Part shown: one piece after another, positions 45,540 through 56,589 of the stretch
Numbering within the stretch: the stretch's first letter is position 1
Layout: each line of letters starts with the position of its first letter
From: Podocnemis expansa
Taxonomy: Eukaryota; Chordata; Testudines; Podocnemididae
Length of the DNA: 64,000 nucleotides
Assembly (NCBI GenBank): GCA_007922195.1
Contig: ML682126.1
Coordinates: forward strand, 838,861-902,860
Direction of reading: 5' to 3'
Notes under the pieces: generated by a model
The model's input: the letters and a program-made list of their open reading frames with translations, nothing else
The model's database searches: none
What the model was told of the DNA's origin: nothing
Translations under genes and position numbers: made by a program

Positions 45540-46205
45540 GAGATTCCACCACCACTCTTGGTAACCCATTTCAGGGATACACCACCTTCCTAAGGAAAAA
45601 GTATTTCTCTTACCCAACCTAGACTTCTCCCACTGCAGCTTGAGACCTTTGGTCCTCTTTTGTCATCTGCCAACACAGAGAACAGCCTGGTTCCACACTC
45701 CCTGGAAACTCCCTTCAGATAGTTGAAGGTTGCTATCAAATCCCCCCTCATTCCTCTCCTCTGCAGACTAAACAAGACCAGTTCTCTCAACCTTGGCTCA
45801 TAAATCATGTGCTCCCATCATTTTTATTGCCCCCACTGAACTCTCTCCAGTTTGACCACATCCTTCTTGTAATGGGGGCTCAAACCTGGACACAACACTC
45901 CAGATGCGCCCTCATCAAATGAAGAATAGAGGGGAATAATCACTTGAAGACCCCACCTAATGCAGCCCAATATGCCATTAGCCATCTGGGCAAAATGGAC
46001 ACATACCTGACTCATTTTCAACTTCTTTTTGCCTGTAACCCCCCAAGACATTTTCTGCAAACCCTCCACACAGCCAGTTTACCCCTTTTCTGTAGCAGAG
46101 CTTGGGATACTTCCATCCTAAGTGCAGGACTGTGACCTTATCAATGATATGTAGTGTCTGGTTTTTTTGGCCCAACCCTCCAATTTGTCTAGGTCTGGAA
46201 GCTCC
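45540..46205 (-). mobile_element. CR1 LINE fragment (RT C-terminus)
   Basis: The complement encodes the CR1 pieces [20 protein letters not shown] and, further on, [12 protein letters not shown], matching the well-preserved copy at 48600-48930, with frameshifts between. The last part (46080-46205) is shared with 61430-61535 in the partner duplication, so that piece predates the duplication. Confidence 0.8.
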
Positions 46206-47140
46206 CAAATTGCAGCTTACATAGCACATGAGGTGGGGACAAGGAGTACTTGAGGCACATTAACGTAGATCTCCATGGCTCCTGTATCAGGGCCAGGTGT
46301 GGAGTCTGTCTGTGGCCAGCCAGGAAGCCCAGAGGACAGCCTGCGCCAGGTGCTGTGTTGTTTGGCAGCTCAATCCCGTCTGCATGGAAAGCTTTGGGTC
46401 TTGTGACTGTGTCTGTGTGTACAACACCTCTCTGCCCTCCTGACACACCACCACCACATCCCTCTGACATCTCAGGTGCAGTCCAGAGGGGTAGGCGGCT
46501 TCATCTTCCAACCTGGCTGCTGGTGCTGGTTTGCCTGGAGCCCTGTGCACTCTGCATGGTGCAGGCTGCAGATTGATGATTCAGCTGATCCTCGCTGTAC
46601 TTCTCCAGGGGGATCCTAGGCGGGTTTGTGTGGCGAATGCTCAGCCAGGGTTACAGTGTCTGGGCTCTACGCACCAAGCTCCAGGCTTGCTGATGTGTGT
46701 GTCCCTGACAAGGTATCGGCTCTGTCAACATCACGCCCCCAGGGCAAAGCAAAGCTGCCCCTGCCCCCTTGACAGGTGCTTGTGCAGAAGTGTTGTGTTG
46801 CATTCCTGATGTTCTCCACTCTCATCGTTGTACCCGCTAGACCCCTTCATCCGTCATCCTGTCATTCACTTCTTTTCTTCCAAGGGCCCTGTGTGTTCCT
46901 GTCACACTCTCTGAGAAAAGCACTTACCAAGCTAGCTGGAGCCCCCCGTTCCTCTTCTCACATGTCCACTTTGGTTCACAGCCTACTTCGAGTCACACTG
47001 TAGAAAGGCCTGGGGCTGGAGCAAGACCTGCAGCACAAAGCTCCAAACCCATGCCTCAGTTGTATGGTTCAGGGAACTTGGCACTGCTCCTGTTCAGACC
47101 ACTCAAAAATTACAAAGTCCTCAACTGTCTATCCTTTTGT

Positions 47141-47735
47141 GATGTTCCCCCTCTGCAGTCTGGGCTGGTGGGCTGCTGTGCCCCCAAATGTCCATTCCTA
47201 GGCCCCGGCATACAATGCCTTGCCTTGTGAACCCTCATTCCTGGGTCACTCTCGCTCAGCCGCCTTGTGTAAACAGGCCCTCGGCCAGTGGGGTAAGGCT
47301 CTCACTAGCTGCTCAGGAACGATCCTCAGCAAACACCCCCCGTCCCAGATGCAAACCTGGGAGCTTTCATCTTGCAAGGTTCAGTGCTGCCCACTGCAGG
47401 GCCTTGAAAAATCATGTATACTCGTCTGTCAGTTTACAGACATTGACATCCACCAGCTTTGCTTTCAGTCAAGCCTCACACACACTTTTCTTCCAAGACC
47501 TGCCTTGCTTCAGCTAAAATCAACACCAGTTTAATGATCACAGTATGAGTCAAAACACTATAAAATGAGATAGTTAGTCTGGCAAGTATCTCTTTAAGGA
47601 TGCCCTGAGGCTGGGTTATGTTGCAGCGTGGATTTCCCTGCCATGATTTAGAAGCTTCTGAACATTTAGTGGGTGGTCGCATTGACCACCCTCCACAAAT
47701 TCTTTCTACTGTTGCTGTGGTTAAATCGGACACTA
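47141..47735. other. No recognisable gene
   Basis: Non-coding; overlapping + strand frames at 47188-47534 have no domain pattern. Homology to the partner duplication ends near 47165. Confidence 0.35.
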
Positions 47736-47736
47736 C

Positions 47737-48178
47737 CAATGTCTACACAGCACTTTTATTTGAAATAACACTGGATATTTCAAAATAAAAGATATTGGGT
47801 CCACATGATGTTTTCTTATTTCGAAAGGACAGATCCCGTCCTTTCGAAATAAGAACTGCTGTTTCGAAACAGGTTAAATCCCAATTGTTTCGAAACGGCT
47901 GTTATTTCAAAATGTTTTTTTTGAAATAAGGCCGTTTGGACATGTTGTTTCGAAACAACACCATTGTTTCAAAACAACTGTTTTGAAACAACATGTCCAA
48001 ATAGCTTTATTTCAAAATAACCATTTTGAAATAACAGCCATTTCAATAGCACGCTTTCCCATAGTTTGAATTAACATTTTGTTAATTCGAATTAACTTAT
48101 TTCAAAATAAGGACTTTATTTGGAAATAACTCATTTTGAAATCCTTATTTCGAAATAACGATGTGTGTGTAGACATAG
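47737..48178. mobile_element. TTTCGAAATAA foldback MITE
   Basis: Left end CAATGTCTACACAGCAC, right end GTGTGTGTAGACATAG. The internal order of self-complementary TTTCGAAA and TTTGAAATAA units follows 23844-24299 closely, including the central palindrome near 47815-47850 (TTTCGAAAGGACAGATCCCG and its mirror). The last two to four bases of each terminus are eroded and the target duplication is unclear. Confidence 0.75.
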
Positions 48179-48249
48179 AGCAGCCAGCAGCCGTACAGAG
48201 TTGCAATGGGAAGGTCCCATGTCCTCAGTGTGTGACTGCAAGAAGGTGA

Positions 48250-49286
48250 GCTAGGTAGGAGTGGACAGCAAGATGTTTTCTCCCTGCTATGGATCTGTTC
48301 AACATTTTCATCAATGATCTGGATGATGGAATAGACTGCACTCTCGGTAAGTTTGCAGATGACACCAAGCTGGGGGGACCAGTAGACACATTGGAAGGCA
48401 AGGACAGGATTCAAGGAGACCTAGATAAATTGGAACAGTGGGCCAATAGAAATTGTATGAGGTTCAATAAGGACAAGTGTAAAATCCTGCACTTGGGACG
48501 GAAAAACCCCATGCACTGCTACAGGCTGGGGAACATTCAGCTAAGTAGCAGCAGTGTAGAAAAGGACCTGGGGGTCATGGTGGATGGGAAGCTGGATATG
48601 AGTCAGCAGTGTGCTCTTGCTGCCAAAAAGGCCAATGGCATACTGGGCTGCATCAAAAGAAGTATTACCAGCAGATCAAGGGATGTGATCATTCCCCTCT
48701 ATTCTGCACTGGTGAGGCCACATCTAGAATACTGTGTTCAGTTTTGGGTTCCCCACTACAAAAAGGACAGGGATATGCTAGAGAGAGTTCAGAGGAGGGC
48801 AACCAAAATGATTAAAGGGCTGGAGCACAAGCCCTATGAGGAAAGACTGAAAGCATTAGGCTTATTTAGTCTGCAGAAGAGAAGATTGAGGGGGGATTTG
48901 ATAGCAACCTTCAACTACTTGAAGGCATGCTTCAAGGAGGATGGAGCTCAAGTATTCTCGGTAGTAACGGAGGACAGAACAAAGAGCAATGGTCTCAAGT
49001 TACATTTAGGGAGGTCGAGGCTGGATATTAGAAAAAAAAATTTTTACTAGGAGAGTGGTGAAGCCTTGGAATGAGCTGCCTAGGGAGGTGGTGGAGTCTC
49101 CATCTTTGGAGGTGTTTAAGGCCCAGCTGGACAAAACCCTGACTGGGATGGTTTAGTGGGAGTGGTCCTGCCTCTGGCAGGGGGTTGGACTAGATGACTT
49201 ATGAGGTCCCTTCCAACCCTATGTTTCTATGATTCTATGAGCTAGGCAGGAGTGGACAGCAAGATGTTTTCTCCCTGCTGTGGATC
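48250..49286 (+). mobile_element. Young 5'-truncated CR1 LINE with 46-bp target duplication
   Basis: CR1 sequence occupies 48296-49240. It opens in RT just before the catalytic motif: [10 protein letters not shown], then FADDTKLGG. It runs open for about 250 codons through [11 protein letters not shown] and [12 protein letters not shown]. At 49031-49045 an A/T run has one base too many and shifts the frame; the downstream ELPREVVESPS-coding stretch and the 3' UTR follow, ending TTCTATGATTCTATGA. Flanking it, 48250-48295 and 49241-49286 are near-identical 46-bp copies of one sequence beginning GCTAGG and ending GGATC, with about two mismatches. This is a target site duplication, long for CR1. 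Low decay suggests a recent insertion. Confidence 0.92.
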
Positions 49287-49430
49287 ATTTTGCAGGAGAG
49301 TTTTTTCATATTCACATGTGACTGATTGATGGTTAACCAGTAAATTGACTGGATGGTGCTGGTTCCAGAAGATAAAGAAAAGCCTCTATGGATTTCTACC
49401 TAAGATCCCCTCAACCAAAGAAGAAGGAGC

Positions 49431-51222
49431 TGTGATGCTGTCTGGGTCTAAGGGACTGTTTATTATTATTTTTCATATTAATATTTCATATTTGCATTAA
49501 TCCATACTTGATGTACCATGTTTGGTGTCAAAAGAAAAGCTATAATCTGCCAAGAATTGTTATATGGTTTTTATGTAGGTATCATGTCTGTATTAGAAAT
49601 TAGGAATCTATTGTTTTTATGTGTGTTCCAAGTGATTTGTTCTTAAGGCAATCCCAGAGTGGATGGCTGCAAAACTATTGTTCCCTTTAAAAGCTCCCAT
49701 CAGGGGGCCTCTGTAGTAAACCTTGGGGAGGAAGAGGTTAACACTCTGGTCAGTGAGTCCAAGGACAGCCAATAGGAACAAAGTACAGCGTTTTGAATTG
49801 GAACAGCAGGCTTGCCTGTTCCTCTTTGGATGCAGCAGAGCTCCTGGAAGGATCAGGAGGAGGCCAGGTAGAGGGGCCTGAGGAAGAATCCAGCAACATC
49901 CTTACCAAAGATAAGTTAAGTTGTTACTGACCAGGCATGAGTAGGACAGGGGATGTTTATTTAGACACGGTCAGGCTTTTTTCGGTTTGTTTTTGGATTT
50001 CTCTGTGCTGAGCACATGTACCCCCTCCCCCTCCCCTCTAACTACCTAAGTTAAATCCCAGAGAAGCAACTCTCTGTGTTTTTTATCTGTTCTCTTTAAT
50101 TAAAGATTTTACTTTTTAAGTAAGCTCTGGTTCTGTGTCCTGAAGGGCGAGAGGTTTGTCTGCATGTGCCTCAGACTGCACAGCCAGCTACTAAAGGGGA
50201 CTTTGTTCCAATTCCAGCTCATATTGCAGCTGGAGTTCAGTCACTTTCCTGAGGGAGGAATAAAATTGATTGCAAGTACCTCCCAGGAAGGCATTCCCAA
50301 GTGCGCCTTCCTGGGTTTCCAAGAGGTTTTTTGCATTTGGGTGGTGGCAGCAATACCACTCCAAGGCCAGGAATTGGAGGCCTTGGAGAGTTTTAAGAGC
50401 AGGCTTTAAGGCCAGTGGCTTTTTAGGCCTGTTTCAGGTCCCTACCTTCTGCACTCAAGAGTGCCAGAGTGGGGAACAGCCTTGACAGCCTCCCAGCTGC
50501 AGTGGGCCCAAGAAGAAACCTGTCTGACCAGTTCCCGAGACTGACCATGTGGCCCAACTCCATTTTGATCTGGCAAGGACTCTTGAGATAAAAGGCAGGG
50601 GCCCTATCTCCATTTCGTCTTTAGTCTCTAGTCTACAGTCTATCTGAAACCAACACCTGCCTCTGGAACTATTCTCCTAGGACTGAACAAAGGACTGAGA
50701 CCCACCCAGCTGCTGCTGCTGCTGGGTGCATACCAGAGGAGTGGGACTAATCTGCAGACTACAGGATCTTCAAGGATTTGTTTTCTATGGACTCTAAATC
50801 ATTTGTATGTGTGTGATCAACTTTGACCCACTAACATCTCTCATATTGTGTTTATTTTATTTTTATATTAAACCTTCAGTTGTAGTTACTAAAGGATTGG
50901 CTGGTAGTGTGGTAGTTTGGGTAAGATCCAAGCCTGTATTGTTCTGGGTGATGTGGCTGGCCCTTTGGGGTCAGGAGAACCTATTTCTTTAGGAGACCCA
51001 ATGGCCCAAGGGACCATAGGAACTGATGTGCAGTAAAGGGGCTGTTTCTGTTTTGTTATGCTTGGTGATGACCAGAGTGGGGGATCAGAAGCTTGTTTTA
51101 TTACTGACTAGGAGACTGGTTTACGTACCATCCATCAGTGGTTTGGGGGTTTGGCCCCTGGTTTTGCCGCTTGCCCTGATTTCGGCACATTCAGAAGGGT
51201 ATACCAGGAGGCCTAGGTCACA
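49431..51222 (+). mobile_element. Solo LTR-A (copy 2), split by nested LTR-B
   Basis: Begins TGTGATGCTGTCTGGGTCT and ends AGGCCTAGGTCACA. GGAGC flanks both ends exactly (49426-49430, 51223-51227). After removing the nested LTR (49712-50487 and one 5-bp repeat) it is about 1011 bp, like the copy at 35335-36357. TTAAACCTTCAG near 50869 may contain the poly(A) signal. No gag/pol adjoins. Confidence 0.93.
49712..50487 (+). mobile_element. Solo LTR-B (copy 3) nested in LTR-A, TSD GCCTC
   Basis: 776 bp from TGTAGTAAACCTTGGGG to GGGGAACAGCCTTGACA. GCCTC lies exactly on both sides (49707-49711, 50488-50492). AATTAAAG near 50098 followed by CTCTGGTTCTGTGTCCT is the likely poly(A)/R region. Since it sits inside LTR-A, LTR-B was active after this LTR-A inserted. 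Confidence 0.95.
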
Positions 51223-51227
51223 GGAGC

Positions 51228-51812
51228 TATTTCTTGCAACTCAAGCCTTTGGACTTGAACAGAGACTGTAACTGAAATTTGGATGAACTCCACCTAAACT
51301 TTAGGACTCTTCAGTTTCTTTCCCCTCAGTGTTTCTATGGGGACTTTCCTGTTTAAATTCATTTTGTTTTCTTAGGATATGATTTATCAAGTTAGTAGTT
51401 AATAAAGTTCATTATGTTTGTTCTTAGGTAGTATTTTATTGTGGGAGGGGTAAATGAAAAATTTTTGCTGTGAGCCCCTTACAGACTAAATTGTGGGTCT
51501 CCAGGTGTTTCTCTATGGGAGTTGAGGTTTGTCTCTTTATTTATTTGTTGCCTTATTTATCGAGGCACTGGGGAAGAGAAATTAAACACAGGTAAAGAGC
51601 AGTTAAATGAATTCTAACCCACCTGAAGGTTACACAAGAAGAAAACCACAATCAAATAAAATAGCAGTTCACAGTCTAGATGAAAGTCACTACTTCAGTC
51701 ATGTTCAGATCACTCAGGGGCCTGATGTTTGATGGTTTTAGCCCAACTCTACTCTCTGGGGAGGTGTCAGTCCTCGATGTTGATTGGAAGGTGGAATCTG
51801 GTGAAGAGCCTC
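51228..51812. other. No recognisable gene
   Basis: AT-rich non-coding DNA between the LTR-A and a MITE. Nothing recognised. Confidence 0.35.
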
Positions 51813-51815
51813 ATA

Positions 51816-52234
51816 GGCTATGCCTACATTGCTAAATTAGTCCAGACTAATTTTGCCCATGGCTACACTAGGCTTTGCTACTTCTAACTAAGAAATTTCT
51901 TACCGTGAACTAGGCATAGCTTAGTCCGAACTAGTTAGTACCAATGATCTTTGGGATTTCTGCAGTAAGTTTGAACTTTAGTTCAAACTAAGCACAGGCA
52001 AGACCCGAACTAAGAGTTAGGTCAAAGTTACTAAATTCTAACTAAGCCATTATTTTAAATGAGCCACACGTTCTAGTTTAAACTAAGTGTTAGTTTAAAC
52101 TAGAGTGCACAGTTACTTTGAACTAACAAGTCTGCAGTTAGTTCAAACTAACCCAAGGTTAGTTTGGACAAACCTCAAACTTCTAAGTTCAGACTAGCAA
52201 GTCTGAATTAACTTGCCCTGATGTAGACATAGCC
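51816..52234. mobile_element. AGTTCGAACTAA-type TIR MITE, 419 bp, TSD ATA
   Basis: Ends GGCTATGCCTACATTGC and GATGTAGACATAGCC, with ATA repeated outside (51813-51815, 52235-52237). The core is built of TTAGTTTAAACTAA, AGTTCAAACTAA and TAGTCCGAACTA units, all self-complementary. It shares the termini but not the core with the TTTCGAAATAA copies. Confidence 0.88.
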
Positions 52235-52239
52235 ATAGT

Positions 52240-53185
52240 GTTCTACATGTCTTTTTTTTTTCTTTCTTTCTTTTCAAACCCCCTCAACCTCAGGGTCACT
52301 TCTGTACAGAATAGAGATTTGGGGCAGAGGTTGTGATCTCCTACCCCTTCTCCTTGCCTCAGGCCTGGTCATTTGCCCCCCATCTCCCATTTTTATGGAG
52401 CTCTACCCCTGGCCAGCCCCACCCCAATTTGTGTCCCAGCCACAATCAATTATTTCCTCCACCCGCCCCACCAGTTCCCGATACCTTGTCCAGCTTCCTG
52501 GGGCCCAGTTCTTTCCCTCTGCCCCAGCTAGTGATGGCATCACCTAGCACAACTCCTGCGGCCCAGTTCTTCCTCCCCCCAGATTAGTTCCCCTTCCCTG
52601 GATCCCTATCATCTTGACCCCCAATTCACTTATCTCCCCTTTTACTGCACCTCTTCCAGGATGCTAATTCACCCTGTGACTGCTCTTGGAACTGAAGAGG
52701 ACTCCAGAGAAACACCACCATTGGGAAGAGCTCCCTTGGCCTTGGTCCTGGCCCCAACAGATGTGAAGGAGGAAGGTTAAATTTCACTTCACTATGCTCC
52801 CATGAATGGCCCCTTGCCTATGTGTGTCTTACTGTGAGAGATTTAAAAACACCCCTCCACAGCTGCTCATTGCTCAGTTCGCAGATGTGCCACAGCTCAA
52901 GGCTAGGGCTCTAGCCTGGCCTGCAACTCCATGCACTTTGCAGCACATTTGTGGCTGGGACCCCAAAGAAAAAAAAAGCCACCACATGATACTGAGGCCA
53001 CGGAGCACACACGGCCCCCAACCCCAAACAAGCAGGTAATTTTTCCAGTGCTGATCTTTCTCATTTCCACCAGGTTGTTTAAGCCAAATTGTTCTTCTGT
53101 GCATGTTTCTGTGGGTGCATAAACACAGCTCTGTTTGTCCCCCATTGCCTTGAGCCATGTGAGAGACAGTTGGAGACATGTGAAT
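52240..53185. other. No recognisable gene
   Basis: CT-rich then mixed non-coding DNA. A proline-rich 84-codon frame at 52333-52587 reflects C-rich composition. Nothing recognised. Confidence 0.35.
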
Positions 53186-53187
53186 TT

Positions 53188-54275
53188 CCAAAGGGATAGC
53201 CGTGCTAGTCTAGTCCAGCAAAAAAACCCAAGGAGTTGTGTGGCACTTTATGACTAACAGATTTATTTTTCGCATGAGCTTTCATGGGAGAAAATCCCAC
53301 TTCATCAGATACTTCAAAGATATCACATACAACCTTCAAGTCAGACTGCTGCAACAGATCATTAAGGACCTACAGCCTATTCTAAAAGATGATCCCTCAC
53401 TCTCTCAAGCCTTGGGAGATAGACCTCTCCTTGCCTACAGACAGCTGCCCAATCTTAAACAGATACTCACCAGCAACTACAGACCTAACAACAGAAACAT
53501 TGAAGCAGGCACACACCCCTGCAACAAACCACTCTGCCAAGTCTGCCCACATATCCCATTTCAAAGGAGCAATCTGAAGTCAGGAGTTTTTCCACAAGTC
53601 TGCCCACATCTCTCAGATACTAGCTCTATCATCTAAAATCTCCTAAACAATTCTATGATATCTGCACAATAGATACCATCATAGGTCCTAATCAAGCCTG
53701 CTACTCTATCAAAGGCTTATTTACCTGCTCATCTACTAATGTGATCTATGCCATCATGTGCCAGAAATGCCCCAACACCATATACATTGGACAAACAGGA
53801 CAATCGCTGTGCGAAAGGATAAATGAACACAGAGCTGATATCAGAAATCACAAAACAAAGAAACCAATTGCTGAGCACTTCCATCTTTCTAATCACTCAA
53901 TAAATGATTTGTTAATGACCGTCATCAGAGATGTGACTGTGACATCAAGACTTCAAAGAGAAACAGCTGAACTCGAATTAATATGCAAACCAAATTCTGT
54001 GAAAGCAGGATTGAATCGAAACTATGGATTCTTTTCCCATTACAAAAGGTAATTTGACTTCAGGCTTCCCATAATTTGAACCTAACAACTGCTCTGATTT
54101 GCTGTTACTGTATGACCTGATTCTATGTTTTACACCCCGTTGCATTTATTTTCATTCCATTCTGTAAGTTCACCAATCTTCGAAGCATCTGATGAAGTGG
54201 GATTTTCTCCCACGAAAGCTCATGCAAAAAATAAAGCTGTTAGTCTTTAAGTGCCACACGACTCCTTGTTTTTTT
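53188..54275 (+). pseudogene. Penelope-like element with inverted terminal arms, GIY-YIG (copy 2)
   Basis: The left arm (53188-53319) and right arm (54168-54275) are the same terminal sequence in opposite orientation (ATGAGCTTTCATGGGAGAAA against TTTCTCCCACGAAAGCTCAT). Between them RT is absent. 53330-53570 encodes the Penelope linker (AYRQLPNLKQIL, then a Cys-rich CNKPLCQVCPHI). 53660-54052 encodes the GIY-YIG endonuclease with VIYAIMCQKC, IYIGQTGQSLCER and NEHRADIR and the downstream EHFHLSNH. The two frames differ, and about 110 bp (53552-53657) interrupt the linker exactly after CPHI, partly repeating CAAGTCTGCCCACAT. Most of RT was deleted and the remainder is non-functional. The endonuclease core is otherwise well kept. 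Confidence 0.85.
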
Positions 54276-54279
54276 TGCT

Positions 54280-54985
54280 TTTGTTTGGGGACATGACCAG
54301 GCAGAGTTTAATATCTGTGTGTGTATGAAGATCCAGGAAACATCTGATCATAATGGAAACATAGGGCCTGCCACAAGCATTCCCAAAACACTGCGTAAGA
54401 CATAATTTGCATTAGCCCAAACATGGGTCCATTGTGAGGATGAAGATGAGAGATACACAGATCCCATTACAACTCTGTACACGGGGCGCAGCATGTCACA
54501 GCTTCCTAGCTTATCCTGTAGTCAGAGCCCCTCGGGCCGTTTGTTGATATGATGATTTCTAAGGATAGTCTTGTCAGGAACGTCAGGCCTTATTTACCAC
54601 AGTGGGATGCTGATGGTTTTATTTCTTCTCTAGTTAGAGCAGGGGAACTGAATCCTCTCAGTTGCCTTTCAGATCTATAATACAATGTCCGTCAATGGAG
54701 ATGGCACACTGAATCCAGCAGTAGCAGTGTTGATCCTTCATATATGCACAAAGAAGGATCTAACACAGAAAATTATGGCAAGGAGTGTTTCAACACTCAG
54801 CCCTAAACCTTGCTAGAAGGAAGAACACCGAGGCTGGTGTTCCTTCTGTGCCAAGGGGTATGAATTCACCATCTTAAGAAGGATGGCTGCCCCTTTGCCC
54901 CTGTCAGCCCCAGCCCCATTGTTCTCATTTCAGGGTGACTTGGAGCACTGACTTCAGCCCTGGGATCTGTGTGTCTCAGGGTCCT
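54280..54985. other. No recognisable gene
   Basis: Non-coding sequence between the Penelope-like element and the second OR duplication unit. Nothing recognised. Confidence 0.35.
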
Positions 54986-55278
54986 GATTTCTCCTTAGGA
55001 TGCTCCTGGTCTTTGGTGCTGAGAGATACCTGCCAAACCACCACTTCATGTCAGCCAGGAGCAGAATTGCTCTGGGAGGCCACTCGAAATAGCCCATTGT
55101 GTTCTGATATTCCCTTTCCATCTCAGCAAGTTCCCATGTCACCACGGCTGTGCACTGTGCCTGTAACAGGGGTGGCAGTGGACTCCCAAAGATACTGAGT
55201 GTAAAGGTACATGTCCCAGTGCTGATGAATGTATGGGAAAGGCAGTTGAGTCAGTTCCTCCATTATGATGAGCTTCCC

Positions 55279-56233
55279 CTACAGTGATTTGAAAAATCCC
55301 CTGATGGAGAAGATCCTGAGGACGGTCTCCCACATCTTTTTAGTTCTGAGCCCATAGATGATGGGATTCAGCATGGGTGGAGCCAGCAGATAGACATTGG
55401 CTACAATAATGTGAATGTGGGGAGGGACACTGTGCCCAAACCGATGGGTGAGAAAGGAGAAAAAAAGCTGGTGTGTAAGTCACAAAGATGATACAGATGT
55501 GGGAGGTACAAGTGCTGAGGGACGTGAGCCGTGACACTTTGGAGGGGAGCTTGAAGACAGCCCAAAGAATCAGGATGTAGGAAAGGACGATGAGGATAAA
55601 ATCTAACCCTGCTGTGGCAAAGGCTACACTCAAACTATAGGCTCTTGTGACTGTTGTCTCAGCACAGGCCACTTTCACCAGGGCCATGAACTCACAATAT
55701 GTGTGAGAAATGACAGTCTCACAGTATGGCAGCCACTTCAGGAGAAATGGGTGAGGAACCAGTAACACAAACCCCCTCAAAACCACCCCCAGCCCTATCT
55801 TAATGATGGCCCTGCTGGTCAGGATGGCCGAGTGTCTCAGGGGGTTACAGATAGCGATGTAGCGATCGAAGGCCATGGCCATTATAAACCCAGACTCCAT
55901 GTTTGTCAGAGAGTGAAGGAGATACATCTGGGCCAGGCAAGCATCTATATGAATGGCCTGGTTCTTGAACCAAAAAATGGAAAGGATTTTGGGCAGGGTG
56001 GTGCAGGAAACAACCAGGTCAGCGAGTGCCAGCATGGAAAGAAAAAGATACATGGGCTGATGGAGGCTCGGCTCAGTCTTGATAACTGCCAGGAGGAGGC
56101 AGTTCCCTAGAAGAGACAGAATATAGATGGAGCAGAATGAGATGGAGATCCAGCCATGTGCTGCCTCCAGTCCCAGGATGCCAAGGAGGATGAAGGTGGA
56201 GGGGTGGAGTGAGGTCCTGTTGGAAACTGTCAT
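55279..56233 (-). pseudogene. Olfactory receptor, class I, OR52-like, frameshifted (gene 4)
   Basis: Paralogue of the gene at 39922. It starts MTVSNRTSLHPS at 56233; an upstream in-frame Met at 56350 lies in the leader and is not the real start. FILLGI, GNCLLLAV, PMYLF, AFDRYIAICNPLRH and the ECL2 cysteines are all present. In TM6 the codons for PAFF run into a stretch of seven T (55459-55465 on the complement) where the paralogue's pattern needs six; the extra base shifts the frame. The original frame continues cleanly beyond, with THRFG, PPMLNPIIYG in TM7 and an IRGFF tail, to a TAG at 55281-55279. So a single one-base insertion in a homopolymer is the only lesion seen. It may be a true young pseudogene or a sequencing error, in which case the gene is intact. 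Confidence 0.9.
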
Positions 56234-56300
56234 GGCATGGCCAGCGAACTCCAGTCTGGTACGTGGCACAGTACACAGCTGCTCCCTGGCCCTGTGACTG
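56234..56300 (-). promoter_or_regulatory. Candidate 3' splice site and leader of OR gene 4
   Basis: The tract GTTCGTCCAGTCACAG puts its AG at 56293-56292, 59 bp before the start, matching the acceptor before the gene at 40875. Confidence 0.5.
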
Positions 56301-56457
56301 GACGAACACCAGAACAAGTTCATTGCACTCTGCACACCACGAAAGGACACACAGTAGTCACCTCAGGTCATCATCATCTCCCCATTTATTAAACCAGCCC
56401 ATTCCAGACCAAGTTCAGACTCCCTGTGACTTATGAAGCACCCGAATGTGCCGAGAT

Positions 56458-56583
56458 AGAATCATAGAATCATAGAATCATAGGGTTGGAAGGGACCCCA
56501 CGAGGTCATCTAGTCCAACCCCCTGCCAAAAAAAGCAGGACCACTCCCATTAGATCATCCCAGTCAGTGTTTTGTCCAGCTGG
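56458..56583 (-). mobile_element. CR1 LINE 3' tail with short TSD
   Basis: The + strand begins AGAATCATAGAATCATAG with three tail repeats, then GGTTGGAAGGGACCCCACGA. It is truncated to about 126 bp. GAGAT occurs on both sides (56453-56457, 56584-56588), and the other duplication copy has the uninserted AAGATGCTTTG at 41087-41097. Confidence 0.9.
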
Positions 56584-56589
56584 GAGATG

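Larger units (their letters stand above)
39690..47140. repeat. Segmental duplication unit A (with OR gene at 39922)
   Basis: Collinear with 54990-62960. Anchors include 39770-39910 with 55125-55272; the OR genes; 40876-40990 with 56234-56350; 41350-41600 with 57180-57410; 42260-42530 with 59035-59310; 43010-43110 with 59800-59920; 43500-43900 with 60265-60690; CR1 pieces near 46100-46205 with 61440-61535; 46250-46460 with 61600-61800; 46700-47140 with 62490-62955. Private here: solo LTR-B 44414-45186. Confidence 0.85.

Noticed and set aside
48289..49050. 253-codon open frame considered as a host gene
   Set aside because: It is CR1 reverse transcriptase ([18 protein letters not shown]); the first codons come from the target duplication.
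50164..50485. Open frames within LTR-B
   Set aside because: They are not kept in the other two LTR copies, so they are not coding.
52333..52587. Proline-rich 84-codon frame
   Set aside because: Explained by C-rich composition; no start context or homology visible.
55340..56350. 336-codon reading of OR gene 4 with a long N-terminus and altered C-terminus
   Set aside because: The first 39 residues are leader sequence and the last ~44 follow the frameshift; neither resembles an OR.
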